64,000 nt of DNA from Stenotrophomonas cyclobalanopsidis (GCF_008710035.1 NZ_VYKI01000003.1:128387-192386); one strand, 5' to 3'; positions 42,815 through 51,051 are shown, counted from the first letter of the stretch. Notes: generated from the sequence alone by a model not told the origin. Made by a program: numbers and translations.

Positions 42815-45229
42815 TCACGCACGCCCCTTGTAGTCGGAGTACATGCGGCGGAATGACACGACCTGGTCGCCCAGCCATGCCGCCTCTGTCTTTCCGTCAG
42901 GCACCGTGCAATCGCCCAGCATCAGGAAGCCATGCGGCCCGTTCACGGTCTGCTCGATCTGGTAGCGCTTCCGCGCCCGGTCGGGGTGGAGGATCTGGCG
43001 CTTGCGCACCAGCGCGTTGATGAACTTTGGTGACGGCGCTGGGCGTGGCATGCCTTCGCGTGCGCACCAGGCCTTGTAGACCTCGTACCACTCCTTCGAC
43101 AGCGCCGGCATGGGTTTCAGCCCGGGAATGTCATCGCCGTAGAGCTCGTCCAGGAACCGCTGCGGGCTGTCCTGGCTCAGGCCGATCAGCTCTTCCTTCG
43201 CCTGGGTCATCGGCGGGTTGGTGCCGTTGGTGAAGCCGGTCAGGTCAACCTGCAGCAGGTAGTGATGCAGCGCCGCCGTCGCGCCGTTGCGGATATCCGC
43301 CAGCACCTCGGTGTAGAACTCCAGGCTCAGCTTGTCCGGGGTCCAGATCACCGCATGGCGGCGGTCATCCTCTTCCAGCACGACCGGCATCGCCTCGTTT
43401 GAGAGGAACACCAGGTTGGCGTGGTTGTCTTCCTCGTAGGCCTGGATGTTCTTCGGGTTGATGCGGATGCGGTCACCCGTGATCAGCGCCTTGAGCTTGT
43501 TCTTGAGGTGGTAGACCTCGGTGCGTGCAACCACTTCGTCGGCCAGCAGGAACAGTTTGCGGCTTGCCCAGTCGTTGAATTTGTCCTCCAGGGCGGCCTG
43601 GTCAAGCACCCGACCGTACTCACCGTAGAGCTTCATGTACTCATCGAAGAACATGTTCTTGCCGGTGCCCTGCGGGCCATGGATCACGATGGTCGATTTC
43701 ATCTTGGCGCCCGGATGCTGCAGCGGGTACGCAAGCCATTTGACCACCCAGTCGTACAGCGCCTTCTGGTTGGACTCGTTCCCGCACATGTGCCAGAGCA
43801 GCTGCAGCAGACGGTCGCAGTTGCCCTCCTGCGGCACCGTCGGCCAGCCTGCGAAGAGATTGCAGGTCACGCCCGGCTTCTCGCCCGAAGGGTCGAAGTC
43901 GACCTCGCGGACACGCACGATGGACCGATCCGAATGCTCCATCCACGCGCGGTGCAGTTCCTTGCGCACGCAGGCATCGCGCATGTCGCCCAGCGCAACC
44001 AGCATGTGTTCCTTATGGTCGAACACCGTGCCGCCCTGCCCATAGACCAGCGCGAAGCGCTCGAGCAGCTCGGTCAGCGAGTGAATGGGGGTAAGGCGAT
44101 CAGTCCCCTCGCCCCCGTCGCTGGTGATGGAAGGCACGCGTCTTTCTGCAGGCACCCGCCAGGAGAGCTCCGTGAGACGGGCCTCGACCTGCGCGCGCAC
44201 GACGTGCAGGCCCTCCTGGGCGTGCAAATCGTTGAAGTCGCTGACCTTGCGACCGCTGTCGATAAAGCGCTGTCGCCTGGCCGATTCATCGGCAAAGACC
44301 GGGTGCAGCACCGCTCCGCCCACGTCCAGCGCAGCGGCCTCTGCACCGAGAAGGCCGGCATTCGACGCGCCATGCGGCTGCATGCAGGATGGGCAGAACT
44401 GCGGATGATCGGCCAGCACCAGGCGGCCCTTGCAGTGCCGGCACTTCTGCAACACGTCGTCGTCGGCGCACAGCAGCAGCTTGATGCCGCGATAGCGCTT
44501 CGCGAGGGCCGAGGCGACAGCCAGCATGTTGCCAGCATCGAAGGCCACGGCCACCGGGTAGCCCGTCGCCATGTGCAGCGTGGCCGCCGTGGCATAGCCC
44601 TCAGCCACCAGCAGGATCCACTGGGGGCTTCCGCCGATCAGGTGGAAGTGGCCCTTCTTGACCATACCGGCCGGCCAGTACTCCTTCGCGGGCTTGCGCC
44701 CCGCGGCAGCCAGCTTGGCGCTACGCAACACCTGCAGGCCGTGCACCTGGCCGCTGACGTCAAGTAGCGGGACGAGAGCGGCGCCCGTGGTGCCATAGCG
44801 CAGACCGAAACCCTGCACGCCCTTGCTGACCAGGTAGTCGGCCTCGCCAACGGCATTGGCCTTGGCCCACGCCGACGACGCCCTCTCGGCCGCGCGCTTC
44901 GCTTGGGTCTGACGGGCGGATTCGGCCCTGCGACGGTCCTCGGCAAGCCGGTTGCGCAGCGCTTCGCGCTGCTCATCGGAGAAGATCTTGTCGCGCTTGC
45001 GCAGATCGACCTTCGTTGCGCCGTTCTCGTTGCCGTGCCAGACGCCGTATGTCCCGACGACCAGCACTTCGCCGGCCGAGGTGTTCAGTTCGTGGAGTGC
45101 GTACCAGCCGCGGCGCTCGCGTGAGCCCTCGACACGGCAGCGGACCATGCGCCCGGTGGTGTCCAGTTCGGTGACCAGCAGCCCTGCAGACTGCAGCTGC
45201 TGCAGCACATCCCCATAGTTCTCAGACAT
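42815..45229 (-). CDS. Phage primase/helicase (Toprim + SF3-like ATPase)
   Basis: An 804-residue replication protein. The N-terminal half has a Toprim-type primase region (LLVAEGYATAATLHMATGYP, LLLCADDD near residue 250) with a CRHCKGR...FCPSC zinc site. The C-terminal half has a helicase ATPase, with Walker A IHGPQGTGKNMFF (near residue 520) and FLLADEV as Walker B. It should start and unwind phage DNA. Only 1 bp separates it from the small gene upstream; the candidate origin lies just downstream. Confidence 0.88.
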   Translation of the reverse strand: MSENYGDVLQQLQSAGLLVTELDTTGRMVRCRVEGSRERRGWYALHELNTSAGEVLVVGTYGVWHGNENGATKVDLRKRDKIFSDEQREALRNRLAEDRRRAESARQTQAKRAAERASSAWAKANAVGEADYLVSKGVQGFGLRYGTTGAALVPLLDVSGQVHGLQVLRSAKLAAAGRKPAKEYWPAGMVKKGHFHLIGGSPQWILLVAEGYATAATLHMATGYPVAVAFDAGNMLAVASALAKRYRGIKLLLCADDDVLQKCRHCKGRLVLADHPQFCPSCMQPHGASNAGLLGAEAAALDVGGAVLHPVFADESARRQRFIDSGRKVSDFNDLHAQEGLHVVRAQVEARLTELSWRVPAERRVPSITSDGGEGTDRLTPIHSLTELLERFALVYGQGGTVFDHKEHMLVALGDMRDACVRKELHRAWMEHSDRSIVRVREVDFDPSGEKPGVTCNLFAGWPTVPQEGNCDRLLQLLWHMCGNESNQKALYDWVVKWLAYPLQHPGAKMKSTIVIHGPQGTGKNMFFDEYMKLYGEYGRVLDQAALEDKFNDWASRKLFLLADEVVARTEVYHLKNKLKALITGDRIRINPKNIQAYEEDNHANLVFLSNEAMPVVLEEDDRRHAVIWTPDKLSLEFYTEVLADIRNGATAALHHYLLQVDLTGFTNGTNPPMTQAKEELIGLSQDSPQRFLDELYGDDIPGLKPMPALSKEWYEVYKAWCAREGMPRPAPSPKFINALVRKRQILHPDRARKRYQIEQTVNGPHGFLMLGDCTVPDGKTEAAWLGDQVVSFRRMYSDYKGRA

Positions 45230-45424
45230 TCAGTAGTTTCCCGAGCCGCTATCTACCCAGGAAATGCGCGTCTGATTACCCGCGTTCGCCAAAGCCAGGG
45301 AGGACCCATCGCTGGTATCGCGAATGGCTCGCAATGCCAGGGCGGATTCAGTAGCGCGGGCAGCACGCGGCCTTTCACGAGCCACCCGGGGGGATGGGGC
45401 CGAATCAATGCTTGCGTGATACAT
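45230..45424 (-). CDS. Small hypothetical phage protein
   Basis: A 64-residue frame ending 1 bp before the primase start. Composition is Ala/Ser/Arg-rich (SPRVARERPRAARATESALA) without a recognised fold. Tight packing with neighbours supports expression, but protein character is weak. Confidence 0.45.
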   Translation of the reverse strand: MYHASIDSAPSPRVARERPRAARATESALALRAIRDTSDGSSLALANAGNQTRISWVDSGSGNY

Positions 45425-45635
45425 CAGGGTTCCCCAAAGGCAGGCTGCGCTGCCGGTTGTCTAGCTGCTCTTGTCGCTGGCGGATACGCTCGCGCTCCGC
45501 CAATGCTTCTTCACCTACCAACCCGGGCACCGCATCAGTCAGCGCCAGGGCGGCCAGTTCCATTGCTTGCCGCGCAGATGCGCAGGCTATGCCACGCCGT
45601 CGATATCGGGATCGATGGGCGTGGTGAGTTGCCAC
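45405..45635 (-). CDS. Small hypothetical phage protein (GTG start)
   Basis: A 76-residue protein with a helical C-terminal half (LAERERIRQRQEQLDNRQRS). The GTG at 45635 lies just after the CII-like stop and is preceded by GGAGG 7 nt upstream, which decides the start; the open frame to 45797 upstream of it is a shadow of the CII-like gene. Confidence 0.6.
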   Translation of the reverse strand: MATHHAHRSRYRRRGIACASARQAMELAALALTDAVPGLVGEEALAERERIRQRQEQLDNRQRSLPLGNPDVSRKH

Positions 45636-45636
45636 G

Positions 45637-46167
45637 TCAGTCCTCCATCCCCTGCTGACCAGCAGCACGGCAGGCGTTGCGCTCCAGGCGGTAGCAGAGC
45701 TTGCGCACCTCGCGCGACAGGTCTTGAATTCGATCCGCCTCGGGGACAGTGAGGCGCTGGTCCGCCAGCGCGTCGATACCTGCACCGGCCAGCGCACCTG
45801 TCAGCTTGTGCAGCTCCAGCAACTTCGCCTGGATCGCGGCCAGCTCATCGGGCCAGCCCCCCTCAGGTGGCGGCGGGACATAGTCGACCATCAGGTCGTA
45901 CTGGCCTGCGAGGGAGCACACCCAGTCGGTAGCACTCTCCTGCGTGACCACGAACTGCTGCAGGTAGTCGGTCAGGATCTCGGCCATCTCCATGGAGATA
46001 GACTCACCATCGACGCCCCGCAGTTTCTTGCGCAGTGTTTCGGCCGAGATCGACTTGCCCCGGCGCTTGCTGATGTGTGCGGCGGCATCCTGCAGGCCAC
46101 CTGGGGCGCGGGTCACTGCGTTATGCAGCGCATCCCGCCAGTAAAGGTCAGAGCGGAGGCAAGTCAT
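45637..46167 (-). CDS. Phage CII-type regulatory protein
   Basis: A 176-residue protein of the phage regulatory CII group. The N-terminal ALHNAVTRAPGGLQDAAAHI and AETLRKKLRGVDGESISMEM form the helix-turn-helix DNA-binding region; the C-terminus is helical. It is the third gene leftward from the switch. Expected role: transcription activator deciding between lysis and lysogeny. The ATG overlaps the upstream gene (ATGA) after GGGGGAG. Confidence 0.78.
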   Translation of the reverse strand: MTCLRSDLYWRDALHNAVTRAPGGLQDAAAHISKRRGKSISAETLRKKLRGVDGESISMEMAEILTDYLQQFVVTQESATDWVCSLAGQYDLMVDYVPPPPEGGWPDELAAIQAKLLELHKLTGALAGAGIDALADQRLTVPEADRIQDLSREVRKLCYRLERNACRAAGQQGMED

Positions 46168-46373
46168 GCTCCCCCCTGAAACGCGCCATCGATCAGCGTG
46201 GGAAGGCTGGCAGCAGCCGGCGCAACATTGGCGCCATGGCAGAGATCATCAGCTTCCCGCAGCGCATGCACTTCACCGCTCTTCGCTCCTACGACGCCGC
46301 ATCCGGCATCGGTGGCGTGGTCGCGGTCCTGTTCGCCCCGGCGCGTCAGGCCCATGTAGGCAGAGCACTTCAT
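46164..46373 (-). CDS. Small overlapping gene between Cro-like and CII-like
   Basis: A 69-residue frame joined to both neighbours by ATGA overlaps, which argues that it is translated. Sequence (MKCSAYMGLTRRGEQDRDHA) is not recognised; it has two Cys and several His residues. Confidence 0.55.
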   Translation of the reverse strand: MKCSAYMGLTRRGEQDRDHATDAGCGVVGAKSGEVHALREADDLCHGANVAPAAASLPTLIDGAFQGGA

Positions 46374-46606
46374 GCCGTCTCAGCCGGCCAGATGTCAGGG
46401 CGGATTGCGGCCAGGGCCAACGGCTCGCATCCGAGCTCGCCGCCGATCTCAACGGATGCCTCCTGAATCTTTCGTGCCAGGATCGGACTGGGCTTCTTGT
46501 TCCTCCATCCGGTCGCGCACTGCCACAGGTATCCCTCAGAACTGCCGGTCAGGGCAGCGAGGCGCCGCTTACGTTCGGGGTCCGAAATGAAGGTGAGTAG
46601 GTCCAT
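46370..46606 (-). CDS. Cro/YdaS-like repressor
   Basis: A 78-residue DNA-binding protein: FISDPERKRRLAALTGSSEG and LWQCATGWRNKKPSPILARK are the HTH and recognition segments of the YdaS/Cro group. It is the first gene of the leftward operon and divergent from the CI-like gene, so the likely lytic-choice repressor. ATG at 46606 is the family start; longer frames run through the operator. Confidence 0.78.
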   Translation of the reverse strand: MDLLTFISDPERKRRLAALTGSSEGYLWQCATGWRNKKPSPILARKIQEASVEIGGELGCEPLALAAIRPDIWPAETA

Positions 46607-46609
46607 AGG

Positions 46610-46681
46610 GCTAGTATTTAGCCCGCAGCTAAACCCTGTTGTCAAGCTGGCGGCGAAACAACGCTGTTTAGCTACTAGCTA
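46610..46681. promoter_or_regulatory. Immunity operators (TTTAGC inverted repeats)
   Basis: TTTAGC-CCGCA-GCTAAA at 46617-46633 is a perfect inverted repeat. GCTA-GTATT-TAGC overlaps it at 46610-46622, and TTTAGCTACTAGCTA at 46667-46681 is a second site near the CI-like start. Related sites occur before the early operon (48186), so one repressor may silence both promoters. Confidence 0.72.
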
Positions 46682-46691
46682 CGCTTCCCGC

Positions 46692-47246
46692 ATGGATGCC
46701 ATCACCGCTAGACACCTCAACCTTCAGGCGCTGGTCGCCACGCTGAAACCCCAGCTGGGAACTCAGAAGGCGATCGCCATCCACCTGGATATGGCCCCCT
46801 CCTACCTCAACCAGCTGTTGAGCGGGAAGAAGCTGGGCGATGACGCCGCGCGCAAGATCGAACGGTCAGCGGGGCTGTCACATGGTTGGTTGGATCAACC
46901 CAGGTCTGAAGATGCTGCTGTCGATGCAGCTGCTGCTGGTTCTCAGGATTTGCGAATCGACCCTGAGATCATCGCCTCCGCGATCAGGCTCGTCAGGCTC
47001 ACCTTCGCTAACCTTGGAATTGATGACTTCAGCAATGAGGACGACGGTACGCCACTGGCTTATGCCTACGAGTACCTCTATCACCGAGGCGAGGCGACGG
47101 TAACCCCTGACAACCTGATCGATTTTAGCAAGGCGCTTGCGCAAAGGCTCAGGGAGAAGGATGGAGAACCAGAAGAAGGAGCCCCCGGCCGCGGGGACAC
47201 TCGAGGCATTGGCGCAGGTGATCGCGCAGCGCGTCGCAAGGCGTGA
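46692..47246 (+). CDS. CI-like prophage repressor
   Basis: A 184-residue protein with an N-terminal HTH (GTQKAIAIHLDMAPSYLNQL, LLSGKKLGDDAARKIERSAG). The C-terminal domain has no S24-type protease dyad, so induction probably does not work by RecA cleavage. ATG at 46692 is the family start; the frame upstream crosses the operators. The last 28 codons overlap the next gene in another frame, and its Gly/Arg-rich tail may be a by-product of that overlap. Confidence 0.78.
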   Translation: MDAITARHLNLQALVATLKPQLGTQKAIAIHLDMAPSYLNQLLSGKKLGDDAARKIERSAGLSHGWLDQPRSEDAAVDAAAAGSQDLRIDPEIIASAIRLVRLTFANLGIDDFSNEDDGTPLAYAYEYLYHRGEATVTPDNLIDFSKALAQRLREKDGEPEEGAPGRGDTRGIGAGDRAARRKA

Positions 47247-47532
47247 TGGGCAGAAGCCCAAGCTGCGCGTAGTCGCAGCGACGAAGCCATCAACCATCGA
47301 TAACGTGACGCGGGACAGCATCCTCCGTCGCATCCGCTGGCTGCGCGATCACTACAACCTGGGCTGCTTGATCGACCAGGCAACGTTCAACACGCCTGGC
47401 ATCGACTGCCTGGAAAACGATGCGCTGGTGCAGCTGCATCGGGAAATGGAGGCTGCCAGGGAATGCTGCATGGAAGGCGTCCCCTTAGATGAAGCGGGCT
47501 TCATTAGGGACGTTTCCATTCAAGACGCTTGA
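47161..47532 (+). CDS. Hypothetical protein downstream of CI-like gene
   Basis: A 123-residue helical protein (LEALAQVIAQRVARRDGQKP, ILRRIRWLRDHYNLGCLIDQ). ATG at 47161 has GGAGAAGG right before it and overlaps the repressor gene by 86 bp, suggesting coupled expression in the lysogen. Function unknown. Confidence 0.6.
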   Translation: MENQKKEPPAAGTLEALAQVIAQRVARRDGQKPKLRVVAATKPSTIDNVTRDSILRRIRWLRDHYNLGCLIDQATFNTPGIDCLENDALVQLHREMEAARECCMEGVPLDEAGFIRDVSIQDA

Positions 47533-47574
47533 CGTGGAGCTGCAACAAGTGGGCGCAGTCAGCGCCCACTCCCG

Positions 47575-48111
47575 TCACTTGCCGCCAGCTGAGTACTTCT
47601 CCCGCGTGGCGCGCTCACGCTCACTACGAGCATCAGCACATCGCCTCCTGGCTTCCGCCATTTGGGTGTCGGCAGAAGTTCTGTCCGCCGTCTGCGACTG
47701 GTGCAGGCTTGCTATCTGGGACCGGATTCCAGCCTCGTAGGTGGCGCCAGCCAGATTGTTGCTGGCCTTGGCCAAGTCACGGTTAAGTGCAGCGATCTGG
47801 CGTGACACATCCTGCCCGCGCACGTTGACCGGACCGTAGATCCTGCTTTGCTCCGAAGACAGGCAGTTCCGCTCGGCGATGCCTGCATCCGCCAGCTCTG
47901 TCGTCTGGTAAACCGCAGCGCGATTGGCAGCCTCACCCGCACTCTCTGTTGAAGCCCGGTTAGAACGGAGCCTCATTGGTGCAGCACCTGCGGAACACGG
48001 GTCTTGCGAGTAGACCGTCTCCCCGCTCGCTCCCTTGCACTTGAACACCTCAGCTGAAGACCACGGCGAAACCACCAGCGCAACCCCTAACACCAACACC
48101 CTGCTGAACAT
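47575..48111 (-). CDS. Exported DUF4124-domain protein (prophage cargo)
   Basis: A 178-residue protein with a signal peptide (MFSRVLVLGVALVVSPWSSA) followed by the DUF4124 core EVFKCKGASGETVYSQDPC and a long charged helix up to EKYSAGGK. Likely periplasmic or surface-exposed. ATG at 48111 follows GGGAGG. It reads leftward between two rightward phage genes, the position of a moron expressed from its own promoter. A broken host homologue lies at 11880-12446. Function of DUF4124 proteins is unknown. Confidence 0.78.
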   Translation of the reverse strand: MFSRVLVLGVALVVSPWSSAEVFKCKGASGETVYSQDPCSAGAAPMRLRSNRASTESAGEAANRAAVYQTTELADAGIAERNCLSSEQSRIYGPVNVRGQDVSRQIAALNRDLAKASNNLAGATYEAGIRSQIASLHQSQTADRTSADTQMAEARRRCADARSERERATREKYSAGGK

Positions 48112-48185
48112 TGCAGCCTCCCTGGCCCTGATACGCCTGGGAATTATCCGTCGTGTCCAGCCCATTTCCATCCCCCGTCAATAAA

Positions 48186-48272
48186 TTTAGCTGCCAGCTA
48201 TTGCAATGATAATTTAGCTGTGGGATAAATTGCTCCGCCGGCATTCCACCGGCGGGCGACCGGCGGGTCGCC
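48186..48272 (+). promoter_or_regulatory. Early promoter region: repressor sites and twin leader hairpins
   Basis: TTTAGCTGCCAGCTATT at 48186-48202 and a second TTTAGCTG at 48213-48220 match the immunity operators. Just downstream come two back-to-back GC hairpins, CCGCCGG/CCGGCGG (48235-48255) and GGCGACC/GGTCGCC (48255-48272), in the untranslated leader of the early operon. They could be a terminator-antiterminator or RNA-recognition site. Confidence 0.6.
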
Positions 48273-48357
48273 AAGCGGACCGGGCCTCCCCTCCCTGCCG
48301 CAGCCGCTCCCCACGGCAGATGACCCGCCGGCGCCCTCTCTTAATCAGGAGCGCGCC

Positions 48358-48582
48358 ATGTCTCATCGCCACGCCGATCCGAGCCCAACCCTACTGCCGC
48401 TGCTGGCCGTTAAGGCCCTGCTGGCGCTGGCGGCCCGCGATCACAGCACCGCCCGGACCCTGTGGACCCGCAGCAAGGGCGAGCACAGCCGCAACCAGCT
48501 GCGCCGCTCGCGCCGCATGGGCGTTGCGAGCCTTCACATGGAAGCCTGCTCGCGGGATATGTCAGCTGAGGTGCGGTCATGA
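48358..48582 (+). CDS. Early protein 1, unknown
   Basis: A 74-residue basic protein (LLPLLAVKALLALAARDHST, ARTLWTRSKGEHSRNQLRRS), first gene of the early operon. ATG at 48358 after AGGAG. It ends CSRDMSAEVRS, with the next ATG overlapping the stop. Not recognised. Confidence 0.6.
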   Translation: MSHRHADPSPTLLPLLAVKALLALAARDHSTARTLWTRSKGEHSRNQLRRSRRMGVASLHMEACSRDMSAEVRS

Positions 48583-48941
48583 GCCGTCAATACCGCGACG
48601 AGCAACTGCAGCTCGGCACCCACCTGTCAACGCTGGAACGCGCCGCTGAAGAAGCCCTCGCTGCGGCTCGAACCGCATATCCTCCTGGCGCGCTCTGCAT
48701 CGTCCGGTCGCAGCGTTGCGGCTACGCAGTCGTCGAACGCGAAGCGAAGATCATCAGCACAGTCGCAGAACTTCACGTTACCCACTCCGGACGCCCCTGG
48801 GCTTCGATAACGGTACGAACGAAGAATCTGCGCACGGGCAAGGTCAAGGCGTTTTACCCGTCTGTGGAAGTTGCTGGGAAGCCGAGCATTCGCACCGTAA
48901 AACCCTGCGCGCGGTATATGTCGGCCGAGGTGCAGGCATGA
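48579..48941 (+). CDS. Early protein 2, unknown
   Basis: A 120-residue protein (LSTLERAAEEALAAARTAYP, VVEREAKIISTVAELHVTHS). It ends CARYMSAEVQA, repeating the tail of the previous gene, because the DNA of the two gene junctions (with its GAGGTG ribosome site) is duplicated. Not recognised. Confidence 0.6.
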   Translation: MSRQYRDEQLQLGTHLSTLERAAEEALAAARTAYPPGALCIVRSQRCGYAVVEREAKIISTVAELHVTHSGRPWASITVRTKNLRTGKVKAFYPSVEVAGKPSIRTVKPCARYMSAEVQA

Positions 48942-49231
48942 AGACTTTGCCTCAGTTCATCGCGCCATGCTTCGACGCAACGCTGTCAGTGAATCGCTAC
49001 ACCGCTGACCGGTGGGCGATCCATCTCTTCAAGTCCGAGGAGAAGCGGGCGAAGTTCCGATCCATCGTGCTGATACTCGGGGAGCCCAACCAGCTTCCGG
49101 AGCTTGATCCCGGCGATACCAACAGCGCACCCAAGCTGTGGCTCGGCAAAGCTGCTTTTGAGCTTCCGACAGAGCTGGCATCGAAGCTCAGATCTTTCTT
49201 GGGCGAGCACACCGAAGGTGGTGTCGCGTGA
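48938..49231 (+). CDS. Early protein 3, unknown
   Basis: A 97-residue protein (MKTLPQFIAPCFDATLSVNR, IVLILGEPNQLPELDPGD). Coupled to both neighbours by overlapping start and stop codons. GC slightly lower than its neighbours. Not recognised. Confidence 0.6.
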   Translation: MKTLPQFIAPCFDATLSVNRYTADRWAIHLFKSEEKRAKFRSIVLILGEPNQLPELDPGDTNSAPKLWLGKAAFELPTELASKLRSFLGEHTEGGVA

Positions 49232-49377
49232 GCCGCCGTCTCCGCATCATCTGGCTGGCAGTCGGTCTTCTGGCCGCCGTCGTCGTGCCGCTGCGCATCG
49301 CCGAGATCCGCAGCGCCCATGCCTACCACGATGCCGCGAAGGCCCGCTGGGCAGCCAGCAATTTGGTGAGGGGCTGA
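49228..49377 (+). CDS. 49-residue single-span membrane protein
   Basis: GTG at 49228 overlaps the previous stop (GTGA). Translation gives a basic start (SRRLR), one membrane helix (IIWLAVGLLAAVVVPL) and a short charged tail ending NLVRG, stop at 49375-49377. Too short for most gene finders, but the coupling and clean topology support it. Confidence 0.6.
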   Translation: MSRRLRIIWLAVGLLAAVVVPLRIAEIRSAHAYHDAAKARWAASNLVRG

Positions 49378-49379
49378 GC

Positions 49380-49700
49380 ATGCGCCAGACCTCACGCCCG
49401 CTGCCTGCATCGGTTCCCTCCTGTGGCCACGGCCACCGCCCGCAGATCGTCATCACCAGCGGCGCGCCGACCGGGCATCGCCTGGGCACGGCCTGCCCCG
49501 ACCTGGTGCACATCGAGTGCTATCGCTGCGGCAAGGCTACCCGGCCCGTTCCGAGCGACCGCGCCGCGCTGGCCGAGCTGCGCTGGACCGACAGCACCTT
49601 GGCGCACTACCGCATTCCGATCTCCCACCTCGCCCGTCATCGCGGCGAAGTGCTGGCCGAACTCGCTTCAACCGCCCCTTCCACCTCCATCGCAGCCTGA
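49380..49700 (+). CDS. Early protein with CxxC motif
   Basis: A 106-residue protein starting MRQTSRPLPASVPSCGHGHR. It has a CYRCGKATRPV zinc-ribbon-like motif and a C-terminal helix around SHLARHRGEVLAELASTAPS. It starts 2 bp after the small membrane protein. Possible small DNA- or RNA-binding protein. Confidence 0.58.
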   Translation: MRQTSRPLPASVPSCGHGHRPQIVITSGAPTGHRLGTACPDLVHIECYRCGKATRPVPSDRAALAELRWTDSTLAHYRIPISHLARHRGEVLAELASTAPSTSIAA

Positions 49701-49714
49701 CCAGGAGACACGCC

Positions 49715-49987
49715 ATGGCCGCCGCCCTCAAGCCGAAAGAACGCGCCGCGCTGCTGGCAGCGCATGCCGCTTCGGACCACGCACTGCACCGCACCCGCGC
49801 GGGCTTCGCGCCCAACAACCGACCGGAGAAGGTCTTCACCCGTCGCGTCATGAACTGGCTGGATGAGCGCGTGCTGATGCGCTTTGACGACCCGGAGCTG
49901 CCGCGCACCGCGACCTTGACCGCCGCCGGTCTTGCCGCTGCCGAGGCCGAGATTGCCAAGGCCCGCGACCTGGCGCTCTCCGCATGA
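49715..49987 (+). CDS. Early protein 6, unknown
   Basis: A 90-residue helical protein (MAAALKPKERAALLAAHAAS, FTRRVMNWLDERVLMRFDD). ATG at 49715 after AGGAG. Overlaps the next gene (ATGA). Not recognised. Confidence 0.6.
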   Translation: MAAALKPKERAALLAAHAASDHALHRTRAGFAPNNRPEKVFTRRVMNWLDERVLMRFDDPELPRTATLTAAGLAAAEAEIAKARDLALSA

Positions 49988-50310
49988 GCGCAGCGCCAAC
50001 CCTTCCGGTCGAGCAGCAGTTCGCCACCGGCCACCAGGGTGAGTCGCTGGTGCTGATGGTGTGCCAGGGCTGGATCTGGGCTGGGCTGTACACCGCCGCG
50101 CCCCGCGAATCGCTCATGCAGCTCGCCGCCAGCGCCAGCCGGAGCGTGGGGGTATCGCACAACTCGCTGCGCCTGGGCGGCACGACCTTCCCCCTCAACC
50201 GTCTGGCCGCTCAGGCCGCACACCGCTGGCTCGACCGGCAGGGCGTTCGCGTCAGGCCGATCTCCCCCAACAACCGCGCTACGCGCGCCACGAAAGGAAT
50301 CCACGCATGA
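49984..50310 (+). CDS. Early protein 7, unknown
   Basis: A 108-residue protein (EQQFATGHQGESLVLMVCQG, WIWAGLYTAAPRESLMQLAA). Coupled on both sides by ATGA overlaps. Not recognised. Confidence 0.58.
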   Translation: MSAAPTLPVEQQFATGHQGESLVLMVCQGWIWAGLYTAAPRESLMQLAASASRSVGVSHNSLRLGGTTFPLNRLAAQAAHRWLDRQGVRVRPISPNNRATRATKGIHA

Positions 50311-50546
50311 GCCGCTCTGTCGTGATCTATGGGCCGCAACGCTGCGGCAAAACCGCCAACGCGCAGGAGCTGCGCGAGCACTTTGGCATGACGGACGTGC
50401 TGGACGACTGGGACGGGCACACCGCCTACCCGCTGGACGACACGCTGGTGCTGACCAACAACGCCGACGCAGTCGCGCATCAATCGTCGCGCGTGCTGCA
50501 CTTGGGCAGCGCGATGCGCCAGATGGTTGCCGGGGCGCGCGCATGA
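50307..50546 (+). CDS. Small P-loop protein
   Basis: A 79-residue protein with a Walker A motif at its start, VVIYGPQRCGKTANAQEL, followed by DDWDGH as a possible acidic motif. This is too short for a full NTPase domain, so either a minimal nucleotide-binding protein or a domain acting with partners. Coupled to neighbours. Confidence 0.62.
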   Translation: MSRSVVIYGPQRCGKTANAQELREHFGMTDVLDDWDGHTAYPLDDTLVLTNNADAVAHQSSRVLHLGSAMRQMVAGARA

Positions 50547-51046
50547 GTACTTCCGCACAGCACACCGGCCGCGCCGACCTTGTGCGCAAAGCCCTCGCGC
50601 AGTTCCCGCATGGAGCAACGATTGAGCAGCTGAGGACCATCGGCCGCATCAACGAGTCGAGCCACGTCATCAGCCACACGCTGACCGGTCTGGCGCGCAG
50701 CGGCCAGGCTACCTGTGCACGCTCAGGCCGCACCGGCATCTGGCGCCTCGCTGGCCACGTGCAGCACGCCATTGCACCCCTGCGCGCGGCCGAGCCCCGC
50801 GAACGCCGGACGTTCCGCGCCCTGGTCACGGCACTCCCGGAAAACGGCCGCGCGAGTGACGCGTCGACCACCGTGCGGCACAAGGATTACGAGCGCGATC
50901 TGCTGGCCGAGGATATCGCCGCATTCCGCGCCAACGGTGGGCGTATCGAGCAGCTGGGCACCACGCCACTGCGCCCCACGTTGAGCCGCCATGCGGCGAA
51001 CCACGGCGGCTACATGGATCGCCTGCCGACCCAAAGCGCGGACTGA
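50543..51046 (+). CDS. Early protein with possible winged helix
   Basis: A 167-residue protein. Residues 10-70 look like a winged-helix DNA-binding domain (ADLVRKALAQFPHGATIEQL, GLARSGQATCARSGRTGIWR). The rest is helical with HKDYERDLLAEDIAAFRANG. Possible early regulator; unproven. Confidence 0.55.
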   Translation: MSTSAQHTGRADLVRKALAQFPHGATIEQLRTIGRINESSHVISHTLTGLARSGQATCARSGRTGIWRLAGHVQHAIAPLRAAEPRERRTFRALVTALPENGRASDASTTVRHKDYERDLLAEDIAAFRANGGRIEQLGTTPLRPTLSRHAANHGGYMDRLPTQSAD

Positions 51047-51051
51047 GCCTG

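Noticed and set aside
42465..42878. 137-codon leftward frame across the GTGCGGG repeats
   Set aside because: Its translation only reflects the DNA repeat (RDVRADVR, GVCGMCG), it overlaps terS and primase at both ends, and has no good ribosome site.
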